Source: Gaoshiqia sp050178015 (GTDB taxonomy: Bacteria > Bacteroidota > Bacteroidia > Bacteroidales > Prolixibacteraceae). From it: DNA of 64,000 nucleotides. The stretch covers positions 1 to 64,000 of the forward strand of contig JBFXGM010000011.1 of the NCBI GenBank assembly GCA_050178015.1, in the 5' to 3' direction. The notes beneath the pieces are model-generated. The model made no database searches, was not told where the DNA came from, and saw only the letters and a program-made list of their open reading frames with translations. The translations under genes and the position numbers were made by a program. This document shows positions 36,242 through 44,488 of this stretch, in pieces (position 1 is the first letter of the stretch; each line of letters starts with the position of its first letter).

Positions 36242-36255
36242 CGTACAATTGTACG
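36242..36255. promoter_or_regulatory. Perfect 14-bp palindrome in the divergent spacer
   Basis: CGTACAATTGTACG, a candidate operator between the RimK-like gene (minus) and the membrane protein/HTH operon (plus). Apart from this palindrome and the operator pair described separately, the 36090-36403 spacer shows nothing. Confidence 0.4.
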
Positions 36256-36340
36256 CAATTTATTGAAAGGTTATCCTGTTAAAGAATTTTTTTTCCAATA
36301 AAATGCTGTTTCAAAGATTCCCTGAAATTACTTCCTGAAT

Positions 36341-36390
36341 TATTTGGTTTGCATTACAAACCTTATTAAGTTTGCAATACAAACCAAATA
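36341..36390 (+). promoter_or_regulatory. Promoter with twin GTTTG-N5-CAAAC operators
   Basis: Two dyads, GGTTTG-CATTA-CAAACC (36346-36362) and AGTTTGCAATACAAACC (36369-36385), lie 23 bp apart centre to centre. Together they form a larger 21-bp inverted repeat with two mismatches around an 8-bp centre. A Bacteroidota promoter overlaps them: TTTG at 36343-36346, 20-bp spacer, TAAGTTTG at 36367-36374. The downstream operon encodes a small HTH protein, so autoregulation is the simplest reading (inference). Confidence 0.7.
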
Positions 36391-36403
36391 AAAATAACTT
36401 GTC

Positions 36404-37030
36404 ATGAATACAAATCAACACACCGAGGAGAGTTTTGATGAGAAGCAATCCCTTCTCCTGATCCGGGAGATGATCCAGGTTTCTCAAAACAAACTGAAAA
36501 ATGACGGTATCCTGTTCATCCTGTGGGGCTGGCTTTTGTTTTCCATCAGTTTCATGACATTTCTGCAATCAAAAATCGAAATACCATACCCGGCAAAGCA
36601 GGCAATGAGCTATGTGATGGCAGCCATTTTCTTGCTGATTGTAATTTACAGCGTTTACTACATCCTGAGACAGCGTAAAAAAGTACAGACTTACATCGGG
36701 ATTTCCTTGCGCTATGTATGGATTAGCCTGGTGGTTTGCCTGATACTGATCAACGTCATCCTGTTCAATGTTCTGGGCACGTTCAATGTCAGGTTGCAAC
36801 ACGCGGTATTTATGGTTTTTATGGCATTTGCCGTGTTGATTACCGGGGGTATACTTCGCTACGACCCGTTGATTTTTGGCGGAGTCATCTTCGGGTTCCT
36901 GGCATTTTTTTCGTCCTACCTGAGCATAGAAAACCAACTGCTCCTGGAGTCCATTGCCTGGCTTATCGCTTTTATAATCCCCGGACATGTTCTGTATTCA
37001 AAACGAAACAAAACCCCAAATCATGTTTGA
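36404..37030 (+). CDS. Integral membrane protein, six predicted helices
   Basis: 208 residues. A hydrophilic N-terminus (NTNQHTEESFDEKQSLLLIREMIQ) is followed by about six hydrophobic segments at residues 35-55, 65-88, 100-122, 127-145, 150-170 and 175-200, ending in basic residues. No enzymatic motif is recognised. It shares an ATGTTTGA overlap with the downstream HTH gene and lies right behind the twin-operator promoter. Gene pairs of a small membrane protein plus a PadR/MarR-like HTH protein are common in Bacteroidota, the membrane protein being the regulated output. The function is unknown; a role in membrane stress or transport is only a guess. Confidence 0.8.
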   Translation: MNTNQHTEESFDEKQSLLLIREMIQVSQNKLKNDGILFILWGWLLFSISFMTFLQSKIEIPYPAKQAMSYVMAAIFLLIVIYSVYYILRQRKKVQTYIGISLRYVWISLVVCLILINVILFNVLGTFNVRLQHAVFMVFMAFAVLITGGILRYDPLIFGGVIFGFLAFFSSYLSIENQLLLESIAWLIAFIIPGHVLYSKRNKTPNHV

Positions 37031-37331
37031 AGAATTGGATCCGGTACTGCATTCGCAGGTCAGGCTGGCCATCATGTCGGTGTTGATCCATGTTGAATCG
37101 GCTGAATTTGCTTTTCTTTTGGAAAACATTAGCACAACAAAGGGGAATTTAAGTTTTCAGCTTAGCAAGCTAAAAGATGCCGGATATATTGAGGTGGTAA
37201 AATCGCTCAAAGGAAACTATCCGCTAACGACCTGTAAAATCACCCCGGCAGGTACTGATGCCTATGAAAAGTACGTAAACGCCATTACTTCCTATTTTGA
37301 AAAGTTTAATCCTAAAACGGAAAATGATTAA
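37023..37331 (+). CDS. Winged-helix transcriptional regulator
   Basis: 102 residues from the ATG at 37023; the frame extends upstream but that part lies inside the membrane-protein gene. It is a compact winged helix of the small MarR/ArsR-like class: HSQVRLAIMSVLIH, then the recognition helix region STTKGNLSFQLSKLKDAGYIEVVKSL, then the wing KGNYPLTTCKITPAGTDAYEKYVNAI. It probably binds as a dimer to the inverted repeats in the operon promoter. The stop of the preceding gene overlaps its first 8 bases. Its gene converges with cardiolipin synthase, overlapping at the stop codons by about 4 bases. Confidence 0.88.
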   Translation: MFEELDPVLHSQVRLAIMSVLIHVESAEFAFLLENISTTKGNLSFQLSKLKDAGYIEVVKSLKGNYPLTTCKITPAGTDAYEKYVNAITSYFEKFNPKTEND

Positions 37332-38794
37332 AGCACCGGGCTGAGCAGGCGTGCAAACGATTCCTTTATTTTGGCCCACCAGTGCCGTTTTCGCCAGTCG
37401 TCGAGCAAGATTTCCCGGCTTTGGGCAAGATCCTGAAAAAACTGTCGCTCAAGCTCGGTGGCAACCCCTTCGTCATAGATCATAGCATTGACTTCGAAAT
37501 TGGTTTCCAGGCTCCGGAAATCGAAATTGGCCGTTCCCACCGACGAGAAAACGCCATCCACCACAATCAGCTTGCTGTGCATAAACCCCGGTTGGTAAAA
37601 ATAGATTTTTACGCCTGCCTCCAACAGTTCGCCCACATACGAGTCGGTGCTCCATTTGGGGGTGATGGCATCGGATTTTTGGGGCAGTAGGATGCGGACA
37701 TCAATGCCACCCAAGGCGGCCACTTTCATCGCATTGGCAATTTCGGTGGTTGGGATGAGGTAAGGCGTAGCAATAAACACGCGCTCGCGGGCCGAGGCGA
37801 TAGCCGAAAAGTAGGCCTGCCCGATGCTCTCCCAGTCCGAATCGGGTCCACTGGCGACCATCTGTACCAATTTTCCCTCCCCGTGTGTCAGGTAGCGAAA
37901 GTATTTCCGCCCTTTCAGAATTTCCTTGGATACAAAAAACCAGTCGGCCATAAAGATCACCTGCAAGCCGGTGGCGGCGCCGCCTTTCAGCATCAGATGA
38001 GTGTCGCGCCAGCCCCCCAGTTGCCTGGTACCATGCAGGTAGCGGTCGGCTATATTAAGGCCGCCCACGAAAGCCACTTCCCCATCCACCACAATGATCT
38101 TCCGGTGGTTGCGGTAATTGACCCGCGAGGTCAGCATCGGGAAACGCACCTTCATGAAACAGTCGATCCGGACACCTGCTTCCTCCAGCGAGCGGATATA
38201 TTTCTTGGGAAGCTGCCAGCTGCCCACATCATCAAAAATCACCCGCACCTCCACCCCTTCCCGGGCCTTGAGAATCAACAACTCGCGCAACTGATTGCCG
38301 ACCGTATCGCTTTCAATGATATAAAATTCGATATGGATGTGGTGGCGGGCCTTTTCCATGGCCTGAAACATGGCGGGGAAAGCTTGCTCCCCGTTTTTCA
38401 GGATTTTCACCTCATTATCGTCGGTGAGCAGGGCTTTGGAGTTGGACAACATCAGTTTGATCAAATGACGCTTCCGGTAAACCGCATCACTAAAACCCTC
38501 GTAATTTCGGGGCAACAGGTCCAGTTGATCCTGGGTAAGCTTGCGGAGTTTCTCCAAGTCACCCAAGCCCTTCCGCGAGAACATTTTCTTTTTCCGGTAT
38601 TCCTGCCCGAAAAACAGGTAAAAAATCATCCCGGCAAAGGGCAGCAACACCAACACCAACACCCAACTAATGGTTTTTAGCGGACTGCGGTTCTCCAAGA
38701 CAATCAGGACAGCAATAAAAATAACGGTCAGCAGGTACAACAAAAAAAACACCGAGGGCAGATGTTCGAGTAATTGAGGAAAAAATCCTGTCAT
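37328..38794 (-). CDS. cls: Cardiolipin synthase (phospholipase D family)
   Basis: 488 residues. Two N-terminal membrane helices (about 14-34 and 43-63, the PLDNc segment) are followed by two HKD catalytic motifs, NYRNHRKIIVVDGEVAFVGG and FMHSKLIVVDGVFSSVGTANFD. The enzyme condenses two phosphatidylglycerol molecules, or phosphatidylglycerol with another donor, into cardiolipin at the inner membrane. Length and arrangement are typical. It is divergent from the DUF6146 lipoprotein gene. Both HxKxxxxD sites are intact, so activity is expected. Confidence 0.93.
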   Translation of the reverse strand: MTGFFPQLLEHLPSVFFLLYLLTVIFIAVLIVLENRSPLKTISWVLVLVLLPFAGMIFYLFFGQEYRKKKMFSRKGLGDLEKLRKLTQDQLDLLPRNYEGFSDAVYRKRHLIKLMLSNSKALLTDDNEVKILKNGEQAFPAMFQAMEKARHHIHIEFYIIESDTVGNQLRELLILKAREGVEVRVIFDDVGSWQLPKKYIRSLEEAGVRIDCFMKVRFPMLTSRVNYRNHRKIIVVDGEVAFVGGLNIADRYLHGTRQLGGWRDTHLMLKGGAATGLQVIFMADWFFVSKEILKGRKYFRYLTHGEGKLVQMVASGPDSDWESIGQAYFSAIASARERVFIATPYLIPTTEIANAMKVAALGGIDVRILLPQKSDAITPKWSTDSYVGELLEAGVKIYFYQPGFMHSKLIVVDGVFSSVGTANFDFRSLETNFEVNAMIYDEGVATELERQFFQDLAQSREILLDDWRKRHWWAKIKESFARLLSPVL

Positions 38795-38888
38795 AGCAAC
38801 CAGTTAAGTTCGTTTTAATAAAATTCGCCAATTTATGGGTGATTAACAAACCAAAATGAATTTCGTAGAAAAATAAAAAATAAAAGCC

Positions 38889-39293
38889 ATGAAGACCTGG
38901 ATCGTATGTATTTTTTATGTGTTGATTGGACTGGGTTGCAGCACGCAACAAGCAGTAACCATTCAGGAAAAAACAGCAGAAGCAGAAGAGGACAGCGTGA
39001 GCTATGAATTAGTGATTTTTGACACTGGCTTTGAAACCTGGTTTATTACCCGTGCCAAACCGGCCAATTTCCACGAACAGCACTATTACGAGTTTTGGAA
39101 CAAACGGTATGTGCAAGCGTGGAACTACCACGAAATGGGTTACCGTCATGCCCGGCTGATTGACGGGAACATCAACTATGACTTCAATACGGACTATGGG
39201 CTGGAAATCAACCACAAGCTTTTTTACTATTTCATGTATGTTGAAAATGTCCTGCGCATCCCGCTGATCCCGGACGGGCCGAGGAGTTGGTAG
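38889..39293 (+). CDS. DUF6146 family lipoprotein
   Basis: 134 residues with a type II signal peptide (lipobox LGCS, Cys at about residue 17). The mature domain matches the DUF6146 pattern as I remember it: YELVIFDTGFETWFITRAKPANFHEQHYYEFWNKRYV followed by WNY and an NYDFNTDYGLEINHKLFYYFMYVE segment. Many conserved aromatic residues suggest a folded periplasmic domain. No enzymatic role is known to me. It is monocistronic, convergent with ribD. Confidence 0.75.
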   Translation: MKTWIVCIFYVLIGLGCSTQQAVTIQEKTAEAEEDSVSYELVIFDTGFETWFITRAKPANFHEQHYYEFWNKRYVQAWNYHEMGYRHARLIDGNINYDFNTDYGLEINHKLFYYFMYVENVLRIPLIPDGPRSW

Positions 39294-39362
39294 GATTGAA
39301 AAAAAGGCAAAGGAGCAGGCAAAGTAAGAAAGGGGAAAAAGATCAGACAAAAAGATGATGAT

Positions 39363-40406
39363 TCATCCATCCTGCCGGTAAAAAACCTGAAGGATGGTAT
39401 CGTGTAGCTGCTCGCTTTTCCCGGGCAGCTTTGCCAAATGAGGCGCTGGGACACCTGCCCCGAACCAGCTGTGCCCAATATACACATGGGACTCGTCCCA
39501 CAAATCCTGATCGATGAACGATTGCAGCAACAGCTTGCCACCTTCCACCACCACCGATTGCAGCTCGCGTGCATACAAAAAGTCCAACAGCTGCGGAAGG
39601 ATATTCCGGCTGAAATCCAGCGAAACAAATTCCAGGTTTTGGCGGTCTTCGACTTTAATATCAGTGAACACGATCGTTGGCACGGTGCCGTCCTTCAGGT
39701 GCAGCGAGTCCGGCAGCAGGTTTTGGCGGTCGATGACGAGGCGGACCGGTTGTCGCCCGCTCCAGTCGCGCACGGTTAACGACGGGTTGTCCTTCATGGC
39801 CGTGTTGGTCCCGATCAGGATGGCAGCTTCTTCGGTGCGTTGACGATGTACCAGCCGCCGCGAAAGTTCGTTACTGATCCAGGTGGGTTGGCCAAATTCA
39901 GGCTGCGAACGGTCAATATCCAGAAAACCGTCGAGGGTTTGCGCCCACTTCAAAATTACATAAGGCCGTTTTTGCTGATGAAAAGTGAAGAAGCGGCGGT
40001 TGAGTTCCAGACATTCATCCTCAAGCACACCAACATCCACCTTAATGCCTGCCGCCCTCATTTTCTCAATTCCTTTGCCGGCCACCCTGGCAAACGGATC
40101 GACCGAACCAACCACTACATGCGGAATTCCATGAGAAATAATCAGGTCGGAACAAGGCGGTGTTTTCCCGAAATGGGCACAGGGTTCGAGGCTGACGTAA
40201 AGGGTCGATTCTTTCAGCAGCGATTTGTCTTTCACCGAGTTGATGGCATTTACTTCGGCATGCGGACCGCCATATTGCCGGTGAAAACCTTCGCCGATAA
40301 TTGCGCCGTTACATACAATTACCGAGCCCACCATCGGGTTGGGGGCCACTTCCCCACTCCCCAAACGGGCCAGCGCAATGGAACGTTCCATATATTTTTC
40401 AGCCAT
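39363..40406 (-). CDS. ribD: Bifunctional riboflavin biosynthesis deaminase/reductase
   Basis: 347 residues from the ATG at 40406 (MAEKYMERSIALA); the 44-residue extension upstream crosses the promoter region. The N-terminal cytidine-deaminase-like domain has zinc ligands in GPHAEVNAI and EPCAHFGKTPPCSDLI. The C-terminal HTP reductase domain has KWAQTLDGFLDI, LIGTNTAMKDNPSL and VVEGGKLLLQSFI. Both steps act on the pyrimidine intermediate after GTP cyclohydrolase II. Divergent from prmC, with only 41 bases between the starts, leaving no room for an FMN riboswitch. Confidence 0.94.
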   Translation of the reverse strand: MAEKYMERSIALARLGSGEVAPNPMVGSVIVCNGAIIGEGFHRQYGGPHAEVNAINSVKDKSLLKESTLYVSLEPCAHFGKTPPCSDLIISHGIPHVVVGSVDPFARVAGKGIEKMRAAGIKVDVGVLEDECLELNRRFFTFHQQKRPYVILKWAQTLDGFLDIDRSQPEFGQPTWISNELSRRLVHRQRTEEAAILIGTNTAMKDNPSLTVRDWSGRQPVRLVIDRQNLLPDSLHLKDGTVPTIVFTDIKVEDRQNLEFVSLDFSRNILPQLLDFLYARELQSVVVEGGKLLLQSFIDQDLWDESHVYIGHSWFGAGVPAPHLAKLPGKSEQLHDTILQVFYRQDG

Positions 40407-40447
40407 CTTCACCCGGAAAAATTTAACTTTGCCAAAAATACAAATAA

Positions 40448-41293
40448 ATGCAGGCAAGCATTGCATATATCCGCAAAGAATTGAAGGACCTTTATCCGGA
40501 GCAGGAAATCGAAGGGCTGGTCCGGTTGATTTTTTCATCCCTAAGAAATTACACGCCGACCGATCTGTTACTGAAAAAAAACGAGCGGCTCACCCCTGAT
40601 GAACAGCTTCATCTGCATGAAATCGTCAGGCGTTTGAAGAAGCACGAACCTATTCAATATATTTTGGGGGAAACTGAATTCTACGGCCTTCCTTTTCAGG
40701 TAACGGAAGATGTGCTGATTCCGCGGCCCGAGACCGAAGAGCTGGTTGACTGGATCCTGAAAGATCTCACTATCGCCATGCCGGTCATCCTGGATGTGGG
40801 CACCGGAAGCGGCTGCATTCCTGTGAGCCTGAAAAAATTCATGCCCGCGGCCAAAGTAATGGGCTGCGACATCTCTGAAAAAGCGCTGAAAGTGGCCCGC
40901 GTCAACGCCGGTATCAATCAAACCGAAGTGGCTTTTTTCCACCTCGACATCTTAAACCCCCTGCTGCCTGCTACCTTCCCCGGGCTCGACATCCTGGTCA
41001 GTAACCCACCCTACGTTACCGAAAAAGAAAAACAACTGATGCAGCCCAATGTGCTTGCCCACGAACCCCACAGCGCCTTGTTTGTTCCGGATGAAGACCC
41101 GCTGAGGTTTTACACGGCCCTGGTACGGTTTGGACGACAGCACCTGAAAAAAGGCGGCAAACTTTTCTGGGAAATCAACGAAGCGTTTGGCCCGGCATGC
41201 GTGCACCTATTGCAGGAAAATGGTTTTGATAACGTTCAGCTGAAAAAAGACATCAACGGAAAAAACCGCATGATTGCAGCCCGATACGTTTAA
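40448..41293 (+). CDS. prmC: Peptide chain release factor N5-glutamine methyltransferase
   Basis: 281 residues. A helical N-terminal domain precedes an SAM-dependent methyltransferase domain with LDVGTGSGCIPVSL (116-128), CDISEKAL, and the catalytic NPPY motif at 186-189. The PRPETEELVDW segment before motif I is characteristic of PrmC/HemK. It methylates the GGQ glutamine of release factors. The start at 40448 follows a short spacer shared with ribD. Confidence 0.95.
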   Translation: MQASIAYIRKELKDLYPEQEIEGLVRLIFSSLRNYTPTDLLLKKNERLTPDEQLHLHEIVRRLKKHEPIQYILGETEFYGLPFQVTEDVLIPRPETEELVDWILKDLTIAMPVILDVGTGSGCIPVSLKKFMPAAKVMGCDISEKALKVARVNAGINQTEVAFFHLDILNPLLPATFPGLDILVSNPPYVTEKEKQLMQPNVLAHEPHSALFVPDEDPLRFYTALVRFGRQHLKKGGKLFWEINEAFGPACVHLLQENGFDNVQLKKDINGKNRMIAARYV

Positions 41294-41363
41294 GTTCCTA
41301 ATTCATCATAAATACCAGGAAGATATTTCAACAAATTAATCAACGCCATTCAGTGTGTATTTT

Positions 41364-41371
41364 TAAATTTG
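41364..41371 (+). promoter_or_regulatory. -7 box upstream of the EEP-family gene
   Basis: TAAATTTG matches TAnnTTTG. No good TTTG -33 box was found at the right distance. The predicted start near 41377 lies downstream of the TTG at 41369, which favours the GTG at 41408 as start codon. Confidence 0.4.
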
Positions 41372-41407
41372 TGTAAGTTTCCAAAGCCAAACAATTCATC
41401 AAATACC

Positions 41408-42484
41408 GTGAGAAAATTTTTCAGGAATATCGTTCTGCTGTTCAACCTGGCCGCGGGTTTTGCCTTACTGATTGTTTACCTGTCGGCTTATGTCAGCCCC
41501 GAAAAGTTCTGGATGCCGGCCATTATTGGCTTAGCCTACCCCTATATACTCTTTATCAATCTGTTGTTCATCCTGTACTGGTTGTTTGGCACCAGCAAAT
41601 ACGCACTGGTTTCGCTGGCCTTCATCCTACTGGGGTTCAATCACTTGCAAAATTACTTCTCCTTCAGCGCAAAAAAGACAGAGGAACCCGGTTTGGTGGT
41701 CGTCAGCTACAACATCAAACAATTTGAGGGAAAGAAGGAATTATCGAAAACAGAAACGGCAAACGCCATCTTGGATTTGGTGCGGAGCAAAGAGCCTGAT
41801 TTGGTTTGTTTTCAGGAAATGGCTTTTATGCACCGACGTGGCTTTGACGGTTTTAAAAAGGAGTTTTCGCTGAAAGGATTCCCCAAGTTTAGTCACCCGG
41901 CCAAACGTGGAGGACCAGTTACTTTTTCGGCGTACCCGATCATTAACACCGCTGAAATTCATTTCGAAGAAAGCGGCAACATGTTTATTTATACCGATGT
42001 GGTGGCAGGACCGGATACCCTGCGCATCTTTAATTGCCACCTGCAAAGCTATCAGTTCTCGCCCAAGGATATCAGCACGCTCGATTCGCTGTCGCTAAAC
42101 AATCAGGAAAAAAACATGAAAGGGGCTAGGCTGTTTGGGGGCAAACTGAAACGGGGATTTATTCAACGGGCCGAACAAGCAGAAATACTGCGCAGCGAAA
42201 TTGACCAATCGCCCTACCCGGTCATTGTTTGCGGCGACTTTAACGATACACCCATCTCATACACCTACAAACTGGTGCGGGGCGATCTTCAAGATGCCTT
42301 CGTGGAATCGGGAGCAGGCATAGGCAACACCTACCTGGGACGCCTGCCTTCATTCCGCATCGACTACATTCTGCACAGCGACCTGTTTGATGGGTATAAC
42401 TTCGCTATCGACAAGGTGGACTATTCAGACCATTACCCGGTGAGCTGCAAGTTGGTGAGGAAGAAAGATAACAACCAGCAATAA
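41408..42484 (+). CDS. Endonuclease/exonuclease/phosphatase family membrane-anchored protein
   Basis: 358 residues from the GTG at 41408; an upstream TTG in frame overlaps a promoter box. Three hydrophobic segments cover residues 5-90 (LFNLAAGFALLIVYLSAYV, IIGLAYPYILFINLLFILYWLF, LVSLAFILLGF). They are followed by an EEP domain: VSYNIKQFE, the metal-binding Glu in LVCFQEM, CGDFNDTPISYTY, and the C-terminal SDHYPVSC His. It resembles DNase I/inositol-phosphatase-like hydrolases anchored in the inner membrane with the catalytic part outside the cytoplasm. Substrate unknown. It lies just after prmC and converges with the DUF58 gene. Confidence 0.87.
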   Translation: MRKFFRNIVLLFNLAAGFALLIVYLSAYVSPEKFWMPAIIGLAYPYILFINLLFILYWLFGTSKYALVSLAFILLGFNHLQNYFSFSAKKTEEPGLVVVSYNIKQFEGKKELSKTETANAILDLVRSKEPDLVCFQEMAFMHRRGFDGFKKEFSLKGFPKFSHPAKRGGPVTFSAYPIINTAEIHFEESGNMFIYTDVVAGPDTLRIFNCHLQSYQFSPKDISTLDSLSLNNQEKNMKGARLFGGKLKRGFIQRAEQAEILRSEIDQSPYPVIVCGDFNDTPISYTYKLVRGDLQDAFVESGAGIGNTYLGRLPSFRIDYILHSDLFDGYNFAIDKVDYSDHYPVSCKLVRKKDNNQQ

Positions 42485-42501
42485 GTTTTCAGTCCTACCG
42501 G

Positions 42502-43431
42502 TCAAAACAACCGCTTCCGCTTGAGCAAAAAGTTCATCAGCACCTGGGTGAAATCCTGGTTAATGTCGGCCTCCACCAAATCGATGTGGTATTGTCCGCA
42601 TTTCACTTTCAAATCTTCAACCGACTGGCGGATGGCTTTCCGGTAACTTTCCTTCAGCTCGTGCGGCGAAAAACGCAGGTGTTGTCCGGTTTCCAAATCA
42701 ACAAAACGGTACGGATGGTTCTGAAAATCAAAATCACGTTCCTGTTTATGGTCGGTTACATGAAAAAGGATCACCTCGTGCTTGTTGTACCGAAGATGTT
42801 GCAGCGCCGAAAACAACTCATCCTCCTTTCCATCGTCCATCATATCGCTAAAAATAATGACCAGTGAGCGCTTATGCAATTGCTCGGCAATTTGATGAAG
42901 AGCATCGGTGGCGTTGGTGGTTTTTCGTAAATCATCCTTCCCGGCAGCAAGCAAGCCAGCGAGTTTTCCATACAACAATTCGGCATGTACCGGCGAGAGC
43001 CGGTTTTCGGAGTGAAACTCAATGTGGTCGGAAAATAAAGTCAGCCCCACCGAGTCGCGCTGGCGGCGCATCAGGTAGATGAGGGCAGCGGCCGAGTAAA
43101 CCGAAAAAGCCAGCTTGTTGAACAGGTGGTTTTTCCCACCCTCAAAAGGGAACAGCATGGAGGAAGATGTATCGATGACCAACTGGCAGCGCAGGTTGGT
43201 TTCTTCCTCGTATTGTTTCACATACAAACGGTCGGAGCGGCCAAACAATTTCCAGTCGATGTGTTTGGTTGATTCCCCTTGGTTGTATTGGCGATGTTCG
43301 GCAAACTCAACCGAAAAACCATGGAACGGACTGCGGTGCAAGCCGGTTATGAACCCTTCAACCACCTCGCGGGCAATCAACTCCAGATTATCGAATTGTT
43401 GAAATTGTTGTATGTCGAACAGGTTTTTCAT
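42502..43431 (-). CDS. DUF58 / VWA-like domain protein
   Basis: 309 residues. The DUF58 core is present: FSVEFAEHRQYNQGESTKHIDWKLFGRSDRLYVKQYEEETNL, followed by a VWA-like fold with LVIDTSSSM (MIDAS-like D-x-S-x-S) and IIFSDMMDD. Proteins of this family usually stand in operons with a MoxR AAA+ ATPase and VWA membrane proteins that act in metal insertion or complex assembly. No moxR gene lies within the window on either side. It is downstream of the DHFR-like gene on the same strand with an 82-bp gap. The role is unknown beyond the family. Confidence 0.88.
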   Translation of the reverse strand: MKNLFDIQQFQQFDNLELIAREVVEGFITGLHRSPFHGFSVEFAEHRQYNQGESTKHIDWKLFGRSDRLYVKQYEEETNLRCQLVIDTSSSMLFPFEGGKNHLFNKLAFSVYSAAALIYLMRRQRDSVGLTLFSDHIEFHSENRLSPVHAELLYGKLAGLLAAGKDDLRKTTNATDALHQIAEQLHKRSLVIIFSDMMDDGKEDELFSALQHLRYNKHEVILFHVTDHKQERDFDFQNHPYRFVDLETGQHLRFSPHELKESYRKAIRQSVEDLKVKCGQYHIDLVEADINQDFTQVLMNFLLKRKRLF

Positions 43432-43513
43432 CGTATTTGGGAAAAGACAACTATTACTTTTTATAAGAGATGCTGAAACAAGCCCAGCACGGCACGGCGA
43501 CCGTGAAAAAATA

Positions 43514-44050
43514 TTATTCTTCCAATAATCGGTATTTCTTTAGGATAACGCCGGATGAATAACTGCTTACCTCGGCCAAATGCAGCTGTCGTTCTGCCAG
43601 CTGATCGGTAAATAAGGGAATGCCCTCGCCCAAGGTGACAGGCATGGTAAACAGGTAGATTTCATCAATCAGGCCTTCGTTAAACAGCAGGGTGTTGATT
43701 TCACTGCCGCCAACCAGCCAAATATTTTTACCTTCCTCCTTCTTGATTACCCGGACAAACGAAACCAGATCGTCGCCAATAAATTTGACAAACTTGGTGT
43801 CCTGCTTGCCCTTTTGTTGCGTAAACACGTAATTTTCCTTATCGGCATACGGAAAATCAATCCCAAACGAAAGGATCTTTTCATAAGTCCGGTTTCCCAT
43901 CAGGGTTACGTCCACCGACGCGTAAAAACTGGCATAGCCGTAATCTTCATCTTCCGGATTGGGGAAACGTTCCAACCAATCGACATCGCCATTCAGCCGG
44001 GCAATTTTGCCATCCAGGCTTTGCGCGATATACAGAATAATTTTGCGCAT
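43514..44050 (-). CDS. Dihydrofolate reductase-like / RibD C-terminal-like protein
   Basis: 178 residues. The pattern is that of the RibD_C/YyaP branch of the DHFR fold: IAQSLDGKIARLNGDVDWLERF at the N-terminus, VTLMGNRTYEKILSFG, and NIWLVGGSEINTLLFNEGLIDEIYLFTMPVTLGEGIPLF. These proteins bind NADPH but many lack a known substrate. It is not the housekeeping DHFR, which has a different active-site loop. It follows trxA on the minus strand after a terminator-like hairpin. Confidence 0.85.
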   Translation of the reverse strand: MRKIILYIAQSLDGKIARLNGDVDWLERFPNPEDEDYGYASFYASVDVTLMGNRTYEKILSFGIDFPYADKENYVFTQQKGKQDTKFVKFIGDDLVSFVRVIKKEEGKNIWLVGGSEINTLLFNEGLIDEIYLFTMPVTLGEGIPLFTDQLAERQLHLAEVSSYSSGVILKKYRLLEE

Positions 44051-44073
44051 GGTTTTCCAATTTTAGCCAAAAA

Positions 44074-44099
44074 AAGGGCATAACCGAAATCCTGCCCTT
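44074..44099 (-). terminator. Terminator after trxA
   Basis: On the minus strand AAGGGCA..TGCCCTT followed by a run of T. It lies between trxA and the DHFR-like gene, so the two are probably separate units. Confidence 0.7.
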
Positions 44100-44122
44100 C
44101 TATCTGTTTTTCAAACCTAAAT

Positions 44123-44440
44123 TTACAAAATTGCATCCACTTTTGCAGCCAACGCTGATTTTGGTGCAGCGCCCACGTGTTTATCAACAATCTCGCCGCC
44201 CTTAAAAAACAGGATGGTAGGAATATTGCGGATGCCAAATTTAACGGCCGTATCCGGATTGCTGTCCACGTCCAATTTGGTCACCAGCAGTTTTCCGTCA
44301 TAATCGTGCGAAAGTTCTTCCACCACCGGGGCCACCATGCGGCAGGGGCCGCACCATTCTGCCCAAAAGTCAACCAACACCGGTTTATCTGATTTGAGGA
44401 CCAGTTCCTCAAAATTTGCATCTGTTACTTCTATTGCCAT
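44123..44440 (-). CDS. trxA: Thioredoxin
   Basis: 105 residues. The redox motif WCGPC is at residues 29-33, preceded by VLVDFWAE. The cis-proline loop is RNIPTILFF. A C-terminal GAAPKSALAAKVDAIL helix completes the fold. It is a general cytoplasmic disulfide reductant fed by thioredoxin reductase. It lies 48 bases downstream of dnaE on the same strand and may share its transcript. Confidence 0.96.
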   Translation of the reverse strand: MAIEVTDANFEELVLKSDKPVLVDFWAEWCGPCRMVAPVVEELSHDYDGKLLVTKLDVDSNPDTAVKFGIRNIPTILFFKGGEIVDKHVGAAPKSALAAKVDAIL

Positions 44441-44488
44441 AATTTCAATATTTTTTTTGGTTAATGATTCTGCATGAACTTTACAAAA

